Below are positions 22,354 to 35,269 of a DNA stretch of 64,000 nt, in pieces. Both the position numbers and the translations under genes were made by a program. Where the stretch lies: positions 27,586,089 to 27,650,088 of the forward strand of contig NC_065922.1 in NCBI RefSeq assembly GCF_024586455.1. Direction: 5' to 3'. The notes beneath the pieces are model-generated. The model saw nothing but the letters and a program-made list of their open reading frames with translations, was not told the origin of the DNA and made no database searches. This stretch comes from Bactrocera neohumeralis (lineage: Eukaryota > Arthropoda > Insecta > Diptera > Tephritidae). Numbering within the stretch: position 1 is the first letter of the stretch; each line of letters opens with the position of its first letter.

Positions 22354-22978
22354 TTAAGGGATTACATGGGTTCAACAAATCTAATTTTTTATAGTCTTAT
22401 TAAATTCTTTAACACTTCTAGAGTATTGTTCTAAGTTTTCAAGTAATAGTTGATCCGAGTAATAGTTTCGGGAATATAGCCTTGAGAATTTGTACGCTCG
22501 AGGTTAGCTAGGCTAAATACACCGCCTTTAAACGCATTTGTCTCGAAACTGTGTTTTTGAAGTCGGTTGGCAAAATTTCTCGAGAACTCTCAACCGATCT
22601 TCATGAAATTTTACACGGGTCCTTGATATACAGTTTTTAAAGACTTAAACGAAGTATTTTTTCTTTTCATTTTTTTGTAAAAATGTCTGCCAAAAATCCA
22701 ATTTTCAGTTTTTTTTCTTTGTCCAAGTTCTAAGCTAAGATTTTATCTAAAACACGCATTTTCGTATTTTTTCACTTTAGATGACTAAGTAAGTAGGGTC
22801 ACCGGAAATGGCGTTGCAATGAATTTAAAATATTTTTTCCCAAAAATTTCGAATTTCTTTGTTAATAGCGTGCGTTTGTAACAATAAAAAATTCGAAAAA
22901 AATATTTCATTTTTTATATGAGAAAAATTTTTTTGATAAAAGGCTGTTTTTCCCGAGGAAACCCATATAACCCCTTAA
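22354..22978. mobile_element. Non-autonomous element with TTAA ends
   Basis: The left end TTAAGGGATTACATGGGTT and the reverse of the right end, TTAAGGGGTTATATGGGTT, match at 17 of 19 positions. Both ends coincide with TTAA. The interior carries AAACGCATTTGTCTCGAAAC and TGTTTTTGAAGTCGGTTGGC, also seen in the element at 62163. No transposase is coded. TTAA target use suggests piggyBac-type mobilisation, which is inference. Confidence 0.65.
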
Positions 22979-23700
22979 TGTACTTAAGTTAATTACATGA
23001 TTGGACTGAAGTGAAAAACCAATCATTACGATTACGAAAAATGTTCATTAAAACTAGATTACTGATTAACTTTAAACTTAATATATTGAAAAAAAAAATT
23101 AAATTCTGTAAAATCACTCTAAACTAATATAGTACACATATTCATATACATATATACATACATACTATATAGTATATAGTATGTATATTTTTATTGTTTT
23201 TTTTTGCGGACACTTGAGATTTTATGTTGAAAAAAAAATCCTGAAAACGTCAGCATTAAATTTGACTTAAAATACTTCCTTGATTAATGACGTTGTTCAA
23301 AAATTAGGAGCTACAATTTTTATAGAATTTTTTTCACCATACACAAACAAATTTTCGAGAAGAAATTAAAAATAAATTAAGTGAAACACCCTAGTACACA
23401 TGCTGTACATCAATTCTAAGATTGATTAGCGGCATATTAATTAGCGAATAAGGGGAGACTACTATTTTAATAGAATAATTTGTTGATAGATTTTCCACAA
23501 CACTGAAGTATTCATACATATTGGTTGTTTTACATACATACATAAATGAACATAAATTCTCCAGATATGCTTATACAAACATATTAGTTACTTTCATATT
23601 TCCTCCCTTTTGTCAAAACAATTTCCTTGAAAATTTCCTTCGTAGCATACTTTTAAGATATTTCAACAATTTTTATTGTGTAAAAATTTTTTTAAAATAT
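22979..23700. other. Unassigned AT-rich DNA between TTAA element and second tRNA
   Basis: Simple CATATACATA runs at about 23140-23190. Nothing else is recognised. Confidence 0.4.
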
Positions 23701-23710
23701 TTACCAGTGC

Positions 23711-23813
23711 TGCTCCAGGTGAGGCTCGAACTCACAACCCCGGCATTGCTCAACCTCAACACACAAGTTACTGATTATAAGTACCGTGCGCTAACCAATT
23801 GCGCCACTGGAGC
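23711..23813 (-). tRNA. tRNA-Ile (anticodon UAU), intron-containing, second copy
   Basis: Base for base the same as the copy at 21423-21525, including the intron and a few flanking bases, and in the same orientation 2.3 kb away. A T-rich run downstream on the minus strand can terminate Pol III. The surrounding DNA is not duplicated beyond a few bases. Confidence 0.93.
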
Positions 23814-26800
23814 GCTGCGTCAGCCACTGAACTAAGTTCTGGTCAGTTGTCGCACTGCTCGACTTGATCACTCGAACCACTATTAAGACATTCACGAATA
23901 TTGAGTCGTCTGATTAGCATAACTTTGCGAAAGCTTTACAAATTTGCTAAATATTCTCCAATGTTTCCTTGCTTTATAGTTTTTTGACTAATTACTGTGG
24001 CTAATCGTATGTTCTACATTTTAAGTGTTGTGTTATACTGTTCAATTACATGGGAATTCCATAAAAGACAGCAGAATAAGTGCAAATGCTGTCAGTTGTG
24101 AAATAAGAGAGTATAAATACTCTTTACTCTTTGCATAATACTTGAAAAGTGTCCTTATAATAAAATTATATATCTATATATCAGTACCCTAATGAGTCAA
24201 GTTCGTCACCGTTTTTATATAAAATCCCAAGTTCAAAAATATCTTTTTTTTTATGAGAATAAATTGTCGGATCACCTGCAAACAGAAAAACCTGAACCTT
24301 CGACTACCACATTATGAAGAGGTATGGCGGAAAATATAGCCTCGATAGTTTGTCAGATGAAACGAACTCTTTTCGAAAACAAGGATTTCAAATTTAATCC
24401 ACAAATACTACTTTGGTTAATGAAACTTTTACAACTTTTTCTATATGAATAATCAAAGTTTAATTTCATGATTTGAATATATGTAATAAAAAAATAAATA
24501 AGCGATTGAAACCGAACATTTTATATTCCCACAATTTTCGAGGCCACATTTACAGGTTTTAGCAAAATTTGTTGTTAAACGAGTAAGCAAGCAAAAGCTA
24601 AAATTTCATTAATATATCTCACAGAATGACCGATATTTTCACTAAAAAGTCAGTCACTGAGTCACAAATTCAGTATCTAGCGGCTTAAAACGTTATCATA
24701 CGAATTGGTCCATTTTTAGAAGGGAGATAAAGACGCGAAGGCATTATTTGTAAAAAGTTTTATTGCGATATATTCATTGGTGATTGATTTATGGGATTGA
24801 TAAGACTATTTTATGCAACAAATTTGGGAGAAATTGGTCGAGTAGTTCCTTATTTATAGATTTTAAGATTTCAACTATGTCCACCTTTAGTGCCCATTAT
24901 CCAATGTTTACTCCGATTTCTACTCAGCCGTGTCGTACCATCTTGACAGTAAAATACCATTTCACATTGTGTGAAGAGATGCTAGAAGACCTTGTGCTAT
25001 GCTAGTTTAGTTGATACAGCCTTGGTGGTTCGTGACATACTATACATACATATGTACAGACCAACCTTTTAGATGGTGAGACCAAATCTAATTTTTAAAA
25101 GCCTTTAAATTACATATGCAGTTCCCTACTTTGATGCTCTTTATCAAACTGCAATTGAGCGTGGCAATAGTCCGATTTCCTTCATCTATAATATCAACTT
25201 CCTCAGTGTGCTAACGAATAAGTGTTCTAAGATTCATCAATATCATGATCTGAATTTTTACTCAGGTTATCGTTACCACGGGCAGACAGACATCCGGAAT
25301 TCAATTCGTCTCGTCATCATAATCATTTTGATGTTATATAAATTTCAAATCTATATCTATCTCTATTAGTTATTATAACTAGTATAGACCGAAGTATAAT
25401 AAATTAAAATAAATAATAAGATCCGAAAGTATAATAAATAAAAACGATTCGTATCACAAAGTTGGCAAATTAATATCAACCTAGAACCTGTTCTGAAGCC
25501 AATGTTACCGGCGGTAATTGAAACCAGTCAGAATAGCAGTACCATACCAATTCATCATCACTCCACGCCACAGAGAGTCGGACAATCAAAGAACAATGCA
25601 GTCGCAGTAATCACGACTAGGGCAGCTGCAACAAAAACAAAAGCCGTACCAAGTTGGCGTGGCAATAAACACTAGCAATTTCGCACAGTACCAACAAACG
25701 CGGAGCCGGCAACCGAGTTTCTAGCAGTAGTTGTCTTAACAAGAAGTAGAAGCAGCGGTGGGGAAAGGTATTTGTTGTAGTTGGCGTGAAAGGCTTCTTG
25801 TACGCAAGCTGCGGCTCGAATGCGGAAGCTGTGTGTGGTTTGTTCGTGAGTTTCAGGTTGTGGTTGCGTGTTATGTACCATACCACTTACGTAAAGATAT
25901 AAATATACATATGTACATAAATATTATAGTTACGAGTTGCGAAGTAATGTCGTGTATGCGGTTAAAGTTGCTGTCTGCTGATTGCCTGATTACTTAGCTG
26001 GCTTAATTCTTACTTAGAAGTGTTATTAAGAAATCTCAAGTGTAGTTACTAAACTAGGTTACATAAAGATTACCAGCTGATTTCATTTCTTTCATAATTT
26101 GATAAACATTTTATGCGCGCTTACTATAATTATATTGTTATAACTTTTTTTAATTCTTTTTAATCTTCGACCTTAAAGTGGCGTCGGGTATTTGATATGG
26201 AATGGAATTTCGAAATATATATGTATACATACATATATGTATATATAGAATAACAGTTTGTAACAAAGTAGGTTGAATGATAGGAACAATTGTATGACTA
26301 TTTTTCTATTTTCATGTACAAAGTTTACTAGGAAGGCGCAATGAGACACTGGTCGAAAGAATAACAATAGGAATAAAGAAAGGATAAAGTAAATATAATA
26401 GTCGTACTGGCTAAATGAGCCTTCAATGAAGGAACCTCTTGTATTGGTCGACATAAAAGAAACCATACTAATTTTCCTCTATAAATTCAAAATGAGATTC
26501 GGTCATATAGAGATTATTGGTCAGTATGGTCCAACATAAATGATTGTATATTAAAATATACGTTTCAGCTTGTTTTGGGGGAATTATTTTCTCAAAATTG
26601 ATGTGTGATTATAGATAGCTATTGGGTAGGGAGTGCGAGGACTGGAAAAATTAAAAATAGTATTAGAACAAATATACTAGGGCACGGAATTTAGAATCAA
26701 TTCTAATATTTGTTGTTGGGTAGCCTTAAATATCAGCAGTTCCAAACCTGCGAAGGATGTGAAGATGGAACGTTTCTTTTGGCTATAAAGTTTTAGGTCT

Positions 26801-26848
26801 GTAACTATATTCGAGGTTTTTATTTCAAAATTTTAATGTTGATTAAAA
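23814..26848. other. Unassigned DNA
   Basis: About 3 kb with no supported gene. A less AT-rich patch at 25490-25900 gives overlapping open frames on both strands but no domain or convincing splice structure. A TATACATACATATATG run lies near 26220. Confidence 0.4.
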
Positions 26849-27643
26849 ACAAGAAAAAACGATAACTTCAGCTGCTTCGAAATGCATTTCTTTTAGTAAC
26901 TACGAGTTCAGTTTGTATGGATGCTATATGCTATAGTAATCCGATCTGAACAATTTTTTTCGGAGATTATTTTTACCTTAAGCAATAATCCATGTCAAAT
27001 TTCGTGATGGTACCACGTCAAATACGAAAGTTTTTCATACAATCCCCTTGATTCCGATCGTTCGGTTTGTATGGCAGCTATATACTATAGTGAGCCGATC
27101 TGAACAATTTCTTCCGATATTACAATATTTCTATGAACAATAACTCATACCAAATTTCGTGAAGATATATCATCAAATGAGGAAGTTTCCCATGCAATCC
27201 CATGCATGCCGATCATTCAGTTTGTATGGCAGCTATATGCCATAGTAGGCCGATCTTAACAATTTCTTCGTATATTACATTATTATCTTAGAACATAACC
27301 AGTGCCAACTTTTGTGAAGATAAGTTTTCCATACAAGAACTCGATTCCGATCGTTCAGTTTGTATAACAGCTATATGTTATAGTGGCGATATCAGCAGTT
27401 CTGACAAATGAGCAGCTTCTTGAAGAGAAAATGACGTTTGCAAAATTTCAAAACGATATCTCAAAAACTGAGGGACCAGTTCGTATATATACAGACGGAC
27501 AGAAAGACAGACGAACATGGATAAATTGACTCAGCTCAACATACATACATTTATATATGTATATCCTTTATAGGATCTCCGACGCTTCCTTCTGGGTGTT
27601 ACAAACTTCGTGGCAAACTTAACATACCCTGTTCAGGATATAA
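26849..27643 (+). mobile_element. DINE-1-like element, longest copy
   Basis: Starts ACAAGAAAAAACGATAACTT. It has four rounds of the roughly 140-bp unit (TTTGTATGGCAGCTATAT, ATCTGAACAATTTCTTC), then GACGGACAGAAAGACAGACG, ACTCAGCTCAACATAC, CTCCGACGCTTCCTTCTGGG, and a 3' hairpin ATACCCTGTTCAGGATAT. Confidence 0.7.
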
Positions 27644-27989
27644 AAAAATATACAATAGTATTATTCAAAATATTGTGAAGATGAAAATTTAACATTTTCC
27701 TATTTTTCTGACAGTTAGTGGATTCCATTCCAAAATTACTCTGCCGAATTGGCAGCCAAGATGATGTCAGCCGTATTTCTTTCGACCTGAAAAGAGGTAG
27801 TCAGAAGCAGCAAGGTCTAAGCTATAAGATGGGTGAGGCAGACCCAGCCGTTGTTACTTCGTCTTTAGTTGCAAATATCGTTCGTTTTTCGGCACAAGCA
27901 CGCTTTTAATTAGATGTTGTCGATAGTATTCCTAGTTAATGGTTTCACTCGCTTTTAAAAGCTCATAGTACAGTAGCTCTTCTGATCTC

Positions 27990-28490
27990 AACAAATACAG
28001 AGTTATCTTGGCGTAATAGATATTCAACTTTACAATTGATTTGAGACAGGTTTCACATATGACTTTTTACGTTTGGAGAAGTCGAATTTGAATTCTTTTT
28101 GTAGCGTTCAATAAGTATTTTTGACAAGCAAAATCGTCTTTTAATGTCTTTTGGCTTCACTTCATATGACACCCAATTTCATTGCTTCTCCGGCAGCTTT
28201 CCTAGTTGCTTGAGTGACTCGGAACGATTCTCCGAACTCTTCTTGTGTTTTACAACAATCCTCATCGAGTAATGCTTACAGTCCCTCTTCTGTAAAGTTT
28301 TTCGACCGCCCAAGACGTTCTTCGTGTTCCAAATCAAAATCACCACTTATAAATAGTGCAAACCACTTTTGACACTTTCCACTCAACTAGAGCATATTCA
28401 TTATAAAGTTCCACCAAAATTCGACGACTTTCGACTGAGGTTTTATTTTAATTTTTTCAGGCACAAAGTTCGGCGAAATATAAACTTTTG
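27990..28490 (-). pseudogene. Mariner transposase relic, N-terminal part
   Basis: Minus-strand reading gives CQKWFALFISGDFDLEHEER, LGRSKNFTEEGL, then ALLDEDCCKTQEEFGESFRV and TLQKEFKFDFSKR. These match the paired helix-turn-helix domain of mariner (W-F-x-x-F-x-S-G-D-F-D, A-L-L-D-E-D-x-x-x-T-Q). Several stops are present. Confidence 0.7.
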
Positions 28491-29455
28491 ACTATATTGA
28501 AATTAAGCAACCTCTAGTGGACCTAATGCATCAAACATTGACCTAATTTTAGGTCAAGAGCCGGTCAATCAGTTGAAAGTACAATGTAATGCGAAAAGCG
28601 CGGAAAACCTGAGAGATTCAACACAAAGAGATAAACATAAAATACGTATGAATCGACAGATCTTTACGAAGGCCTACTTTCCCTCTGCTAAATATACGAC
28701 TTTGTTAGCGAACAAAACGGCTAATTAAATCTACTTTGTGGCATATGAGTATATACTATATATCTGTGAGCACACAATGCAGTTGGACATGTATGTATGT
28801 ATGTACAACAGTACACATGTACGGCTAAGCGACTACGCTGCCACAAGTACATATACTCTTAGCTAGTCATATACTATAGTAAAAGCACAAATGTTGCATG
28901 CAACATAATGCGCAACATGACTTTCTGTCATTACTTGTAGCTCTGCTTGACCGGCAACAACAAATTGCCGTCTTCTGATGCGTAAGACGATTCGCTTTTC
29001 TTTTGTATTTATTATTGACGAGTTTTTTCTTCCTCATTGCGCAAGCGTAAACGTCATTCGGGTCTTTCTACTCTTTTCTCGGCAACGCTGGTTTTCATAA
29101 CTATTCAGCCGACTTTCTTTCCTTCATCTATTCGACTGCTGCATAAACAACGGCAGCTCATATCTCTTTTTCAATGTCCATTCATCCTACTATACTCATA
29201 ATGCACAAAAAACGTATGTATATTTGATATGTAGATGCGTGTGGCACAATACAATTTAAATTTTATTGACCATGTCAGTTTGCATGGTTCATAGATCGCA
29301 AATTCGACAAATGAGCGCAAAATAAAAAAATAAAAAAACTGCTTCGTTAGTGCGAATACTTAATTACACAGTACGACATTAGGGTGCGATATTTTCCATA
29401 GAAGATACAACATTTGGGAACAGATACTGATGGTGTATAATTTAATTTAATTAAG
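28491..29455. other. Unassigned DNA
   Basis: A relatively less AT-rich stretch at about 28880-29170 with no gene I can support. Confidence 0.35.
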
Positions 29456-30310
29456 GTGTTAAAGAAGTTCAAACAAAAAATAGTAATGGAGTGCCCAAAT
29501 TTAAAGAAAAGAATAATTTTAAAGCAATAAGTAAAATCGTCACAATCGGCTTCCTGTGCGTACTATTCGCAACACCACCACCCATCTTGAGACCCAGCAT
29601 TCATTATTGGCTAGCTGAAAGTGTACACGAAGACCGTGGACAATCGATTCGGCGCCGTTCGCAGCAACTCGGACTGACGTATGGAACTACTTGGCGCATT
29701 TCACGTCGACAACTTAAATTGAAAGCGTACAAAATATAGCTTGTGCAAAAACTGAAGCTGCTCGACCTTCCCAAGGGACATCGCTTCGCTCTATTGGTTC
29801 TTGAAAAGTTCCAAGAAGATGCAACGTTTTTGGGCTAAATTTTGTTCAGCGATGAGGCCCATTTCTGAGTAAGTAAACAAGCAAAATTGTCGCATTTGGG
29901 ACAAGAAGCAACCTCAAGAGATTCAAGAGCTGTCATTTCTTTCAGAAATAACAACGGATCGGTGAGGTTTGTGGGCCGGTGGAATCGTCGGTACATATTT
30001 CTTCATTCATTTGATTTCAACAAGACGGCGCCACTTTCCACACATCGCATCAATTACTGAATTTGATAAGAGAACACTTCGGTGAGCATATAATTTCACG
30101 TTTTGGAGACGTGTGGGGATATGTAAAGTCTAAAGCGTATGCGGACAATACCGCAACGAATCAACCAGTAGAAATGCTCGAACGAACGAGTCATAGAAAA
30201 TTGGACTCAATGGGTGGACCATCTGAGCAACTAGCAACGCTGGACACACCACAAAGTTACTTTGTGTACAGACCAAAGAGCTTCTACTTCTAGGCAAAAG
30301 AGAACTTAGT
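29456..30310 (+). pseudogene. Rosa-like (DD41D) mariner relic
   Basis: RRRSQQLGLTYGTTWRIS, QLKLKAYKI, then KLKLLDLPKGHRFA-like and ILFSDEAHF in broken frames, then HFGEHIISRFGDVWGYVKSK. The same order is seen in the copies at 36260 and 58540. Catalytic blocks are interrupted and pieces are missing. Confidence 0.6.
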
Positions 30311-31200
30311 AATATTGTAGGGGTCATCGCAGGACACCCTAACTTAACATCACATCTTCACAAAATTGGAAAAGTGAATTCGGTGAAATGCAGAACATAC
30401 GGGGAGGATGATGAGACGCTGCCGGATGAAATGGAATATATTCTACCGATCCCAACGCTCCAACTTAAGAGATATTGGGCAATTGGTTAAATTAGTTTTT
30501 TTACTAAATCCGTTAGGTAAGTCATAATTTGGTTACCACCCGGGAGCAGAATGCGCTTAATGATGGCCCTCCCAACCAACCAATCAAAGCGCTCACCTTA
30601 ATACTGGTACAGGTAGTGCATTTCGACGTATAGTTAAGAGCACAGAGCAAGAAACATCATATTTTTGCTCTAAAAAAGCTTTATAAAGCAGAAGCGTTGA
30701 TCTCAATTACGTGATCGTCAATAAGGAAAACTTTTCTAGTTTTCTCTCTCCACTTCTATCTACACATATGCATAACTTTAACTTTTTTAATTACATACTA
30801 TATGTATAGTATGTCCAGCAGCAGAAAACGAAGTAAAGCGAGAAGATAAGCGTAATAGAAATATTAATTGTGTTAATGTCATAAAAGTCAGTGTGCTGAA
30901 GACGTGCAGTTGAGACGGTCAAAAAATTAGTTTATAGATGTAATCGTAACCATTTTTTGTTTGTATGTCAAAGCGTGGCAAACTAAATTCGACTACGCGA
31001 CTATGTAATTGTTACTGAAATTGGAATTTATGAGTTTTTACATTTACATAATAAGGCTAAAACATGTTAATATGCATTATAGGAAAAATTTCAGTTAAAT
31101 CGGTAAAATAAAATCTGAAATTTATGTAACCAGTTAGGAAACGCTTTTTAGTTTTAAGAAAAGCATATGGTTATGGGTATCAATCCGCTCAATATCATTG

Positions 31201-32434
31201 TACAAGGTGCTTTCCAAAGTAAACAGGACTTTTTTAATCTAGCGCCCCCTGGTGGCGCCATCTACATATATGTCGACTGGTGCGTTAGAATCTGCTATCT
31301 TTATCGATTGTCCAGTGAGAATTTCATGACATTTCATGGAAGTGAAGTTATTGCGTTTTAAGTGTCAGTATGTTTGTGTTATCGGTGCGAAAACGAGCTA
31401 CGAACAAAGAGCCAACATTAAATTTTGCTTTAAAATAGGTAAAACTTTTACCGAAACGTTTCAATTGATGAAACAAGTTTATGGCGATGATTGCCTATCC
31501 CGTAGCAGAGTGCACGAGTGGTTTCAACGTTTTCAAAGTCGCCGTGAGGACATAAATGACGATCAACAACATGTGGACCAATCAAAATCTGTGATCCCCG
31601 GAAATTCCATCAAAACTGTGCGTGAATTCATCAAAAATCAGCCGAAATCGTTACAGAAATTTATGGAAATGGAATTGAATATATCCAAAACATCGATTTA
31701 TCGCATTTTATGTTTGTTACGCACAAATTGACTGACGACCAAAAATTGCTCCAAATCCAACATTCGAAGGACATCATTAAAGAGGTCAAACAGGTCAAAA
31801 ACTTCCTTTACAATATTGTGACTGGTGACGTGTTTCCTATATGATCCCGAAATGAAACGCCAGAGAGCTCAATGGAAGGCACCGGACGAGCCGAAACCCA
31901 AAAAATCGCGCATTGAGAAGTCAAAAGTGAAGACAATGCTGATTTGCTCTTATGATTCAAAAGGTATTGTCCACAAAGAATTTGTTCCACCCGGCCAAAA
32001 TGTTAATGCGGTATTATACCTTGGCGCTTTGAAGAGTTTGGTGCGTCGTATTCGACGTATTCGGCCTGAATATCGCGCCGTCTCATCGATCGACGCAGGT
32101 GACCGATTATTTGACCAAAAATCACATTTTAACCATTAACCATTCCCCGTATTCACCTGATATGGCACCGTGCGACTTCTTCCTTTTCGGAAAAATGCAT
32201 TTGCCCATGAAAGGAAAGCGTTATGCAGACGTAGAGGCCATTCAAAAAGCTTGCACCGGCATACTGGCGGCCATACCGGCCAACGAGCTAAAACACTCGT
32301 TCGACATGCTTTTGGACCGTGCAAAAAGCTGTATTGAAGCAGGAGACTTTTTTGAATAAAATAAATTGATTTTGCCAAAAAAACCATTTGTTCTACGTTT
32401 TTTAAGTCCTATTTACTTTGGAAAGCACCTTGTA
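31201..32434 (+). mobile_element. Mariner element with long terminal inverted repeats, defective
   Basis: The ends TACAAGGTGCTTTCCAAAGT and ACTTTGGAAAGCACCTTGTA are inverted repeats, with further partial matching inward. Between them are fragments of one transposase: SYEQRANIKFCFKIGKTF, DDCLSRSRVHEWFQRFQS, RIEKSKVKTMLICSYDSKG, HKEFVPPGQNVNAV and SPDMAPCDFFLFGKMH. Frames break around 31730-31850 and again near 32090. The stretch that should hold the second catalytic Asp is missing just before DRLFDQKSHF, so it cannot transpose by itself. Confidence 0.85.
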
Positions 32435-33488
32435 GAAATCACGGCAAAGAGATCAATCTTAGCCTAGACATCATTAGAACAAGTGCTCAGAAACAAATGA
32501 TCATTGGAGAGAAAGTAGCAAGTTTTCCTAGAGACAGCATCACCAAGAAAATATACTTTAAAATATTTCAAATATCACTGAGCTGTATACGCGACTGAGT
32601 GGACTCCACCTGAGAAGGAGTACTCTGCAATGGTATAGAATTGGTACATACGAAATAGTCTATGCGCATGTCCAGTTTTTCAAGCTCAGGTCAACGCCAT
32701 CAGTTTGCAGTGAAGAGATTATTTTAAAGAAAAACAACAAAAAAAAACTGTCAGCAAATGCTCGGATTTTGCAATGTGATGCTATTTCTGGGAGAGTTCA
32801 ATAAAAAAAGATTTAAGTAACTAATTGTCCTCTTCAGGGATAAACTAAGACAGCTAGTAGGGTTTTATATTTGATTGCTCCCCAACTACAAGTCTCCCCG
32901 TCATGCTTTCGGGAAACTGAATGCAATAAGAGAACATTTGACATCCATTAATTCAGTAGCTTTGCTAAGCCTTCTTAATACAGCAAAGTTATATGCAGTG
33001 ATGTGATAAAAGAAGGAACCACTGGTTGCAGTGCAGTCCTCAACTTTAATCTACACTAATTTTATTTATATATATATAAGTATTTACAGGGCTTTCTATA
33101 ATTATTATAAAATCACTCGGAGAATAGTCTACATAGTAAACTAATATTAAAATATAAATAGAAAGTATGTATCGAGCTTTTGTGTAAATTATAAAAGCCA
33201 GACCCGTTTTCTAATAAACCTATACCAGAAGTCATTTTGAAACTCACAGTCTCAATAATTTGTACTATTTTCATGAAAGTTTCGGTTACTTTCCTTTATA
33301 AAAAGTATTAGTTAGTTTTTATATAAGAATTAGTGGTCTTCTTACAAAAAAAAACTACAAAAAAAGTTCAATAAGAATAACTAAATGAAATTTAGGTGAT
33401 CATACACCTGAGCTTTTAACTACTTTTTTTGTCTTAAAAGCACTATGATACCCTTTGGTGGAGGCAAATGGGTTAAAATATTCATGAT
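32435..33488. other. Unassigned DNA between two mariner elements
   Basis: No gene or recognised repeat beyond a short TATATATATA run near 33070. Confidence 0.4.
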
Positions 33489-33489
33489 A

Positions 33490-34800
33490 TACGGGTTACC
33501 CACTCGAAGTGTTACCAAATTCAAACTGCTATAACTACCACACTATTAATGACAGCGCGCTTAAATTTACACCAATAACAAATCATTCCATTGTTTACAA
33601 GCGTACAAAAACATTTTAGTCTGTGTCGTGTGAAAAAAAAGTTATACGTGATGGAATTTAAACGTAATAGTGTGATTGCTTTATATTTGGCTGGAAAATC
33701 ACACGCAGCAATTGTTCGTCAGCTAAAACATCTCGAAGTGAACAAAATGTTTGTGTATCGCACTATAAATCGTTACAATGATACTGGCAGCATCGCAAAA
33801 CGCCATGGAGGTGGTCATAAGAAAACAGCAACATCACCTGAGATGATTCGAAAAGTGAAGGCTCGACTTGAACGAAATCCACGTCGAAGTGGCAATCAAA
33901 TGGCTAAAGAGCTGAAAATTTCGCAAAGTTCAATGCAACGACTGTTGAAAAATGAGCTAAAGGTCAAGCCTTACAAGTTCCAAAAAGGACACAATCTTAC
34001 ACCGCAGCAAAAAAAAGTTAGACTCGAAAGAGCGAAGGAGTTGTTACACTTGCACGAACGTGGCGAATTTCCGAACATTGTGTTTTCTGATGAGAAGAAT
34101 TTCCCTATTGAGCAATTCATAAAAAAATGACCGTGTTTACTTGACCGAACGCACGTACGAGAATTTAAGCCTACGAATGGCCACCCGAAGTAATTTCCCA
34201 TCGCAAGTGATGGTATGGGCTGCCGTGACCGCTGATGGGCGCTCTCCAGTCGTTTTCATCGAGCCTGGTGTCAAAGTAAATGCGACTTATTATCGTGAAA
34301 ATATTTTGGAAGGTGCTTTAGAGCCGTGGGCACGTAAACACTTCGGCCGGAAAGAATGGACGTTCCAACAAGACTCGGCGCCGTCACATAAAGCGAGAAT
34401 TAACCAAGAGTGGTTAAAAAATCATGTTCCACGCTTCATTTCGTCGACACAATGGCTTTCGAATTCACCAGACGCAAATCCGATGGACTTTTCCATCTGG
34501 TCCATTTTAGAGAGCAAGGTGTGGACTAAAAAATACACCAGTATGGATGCGCTCAAGAAAGCGATTGTACGTGAATGGGCCAAAATACCACAAGCTCACA
34601 TTCGTGCAGCATGCAACTCGTTTTTTGACCGTTTGAGGGCCATAGTCAAGGCAAAAGGTGGCCATATCGAGCTAAAGTGAATGGATTCTAAATTTTTGAT
34701 TATTTTCATACATTTTTGTCATTGGAATCAATAAAAATATTATCAAACTAAAAAATTATAGTCGTTTGAATAGGTAACACTTCGAGTGGGTAACCCTGTA
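33490..34800 (+). mobile_element. maT-like (DD37D) Tc1/mariner element, nearly intact
   Basis: Flanked by TA. The ends read GGGTTACCCACTCGAAGTGT at the left and its reverse complement at the right, continuing to about 26 matching bases. The transposase starts at ATG 33651 (MEFKRNSVIALYLAG) and ends at 34680. It has a helix-turn-helix N-terminus, VFSDEKNF (first Asp), WTFQQDSAPSHKA (second Asp) and SPDANPMDFSIW. Counting from the second Asp to the Asp of NPMD gives 37 residues, the maT (DD37D) spacing. The only break seen is a frameshift in an A-run near 34120, between QFIKK and DRVYLTERTYENL in the next frame. Confidence 0.88.
33651..34680 (+). pseudogene. maT-like transposase gene with one frameshift
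   Basis: About 343 codons across two frames (33651-34130, then from about 34129 in the next frame to the stop at 34680), close to the usual 340-350 residues. All three catalytic Asp blocks remain. The lesion is in AAAAAAA at 34121-34127. The copy looks young compared with the other relics in the window. Confidence 0.85.
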
Positions 34801-35086
34801 TATATAACATTACTGTCTTAACTTAATACCATTCAGTCATTTATTTGATAAATATTTGCCACGTTTTGGAAACTACTTAAGCTTATATCAAACTTTTAAT
34901 GGTAAAAAAAACTACCTTTTCCAAAACCTTGAGGTGCTCTCTTACTGAATATATTTCGAACGAAAGGTTTTTACTTCGAACGAACTTATTGATTGCATTA
35001 TCACACAATAGTAATACTAGAGATATTTCTCTTATCTCAATTTTACCGAACAACCTCATCAATAAAATAATTGAGAAGAGACTCAC

Positions 35087-35269
35087 CTTTGCATTCCAAT
35101 TTGCTTTGCCGTTTGAGATGTGTTTACCGCAAACATTGTTATTCTCTCGAGTAGTATTATTATTGTTGTTATTGTTGCTGTTACTATTGGATACACCGTT
35201 GGCACTTCCAGATTTCGACGATTTTTCGGCTGAGCTGCTCTTGCTATCCGCGCTTGATTTCTGCTTATT
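35087..35269 (-). CDS. Ser/Asn-rich internal coding exon of an unidentified gene or Corin N-terminal variant
   Basis: A 183-nt open stretch on the minus strand is bounded by a TTCCTATTTCAG acceptor and an AAAG/GTGAGT donor, both good. Read in phase 0 at both ends it encodes 61 residues: NKQKSSADSKSSSAEKSSKS, then an Asn run, then VCGKHISNGKANWNAK. The composition is typical of disordered regions in fly proteins. The donor phase fits exon 2 of the Corin-like gene (acceptor phase 0, same strand), so it might supply another cytoplasmic N-terminus. It could equally be part of a gene whose other exons I could not find. Confidence 0.45.

Noticed and set aside
25617..25886. Overlapping frames in the less AT-rich patch
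   Set aside because: Open on both strands, with no domain, splice structure or codon bias I can support.
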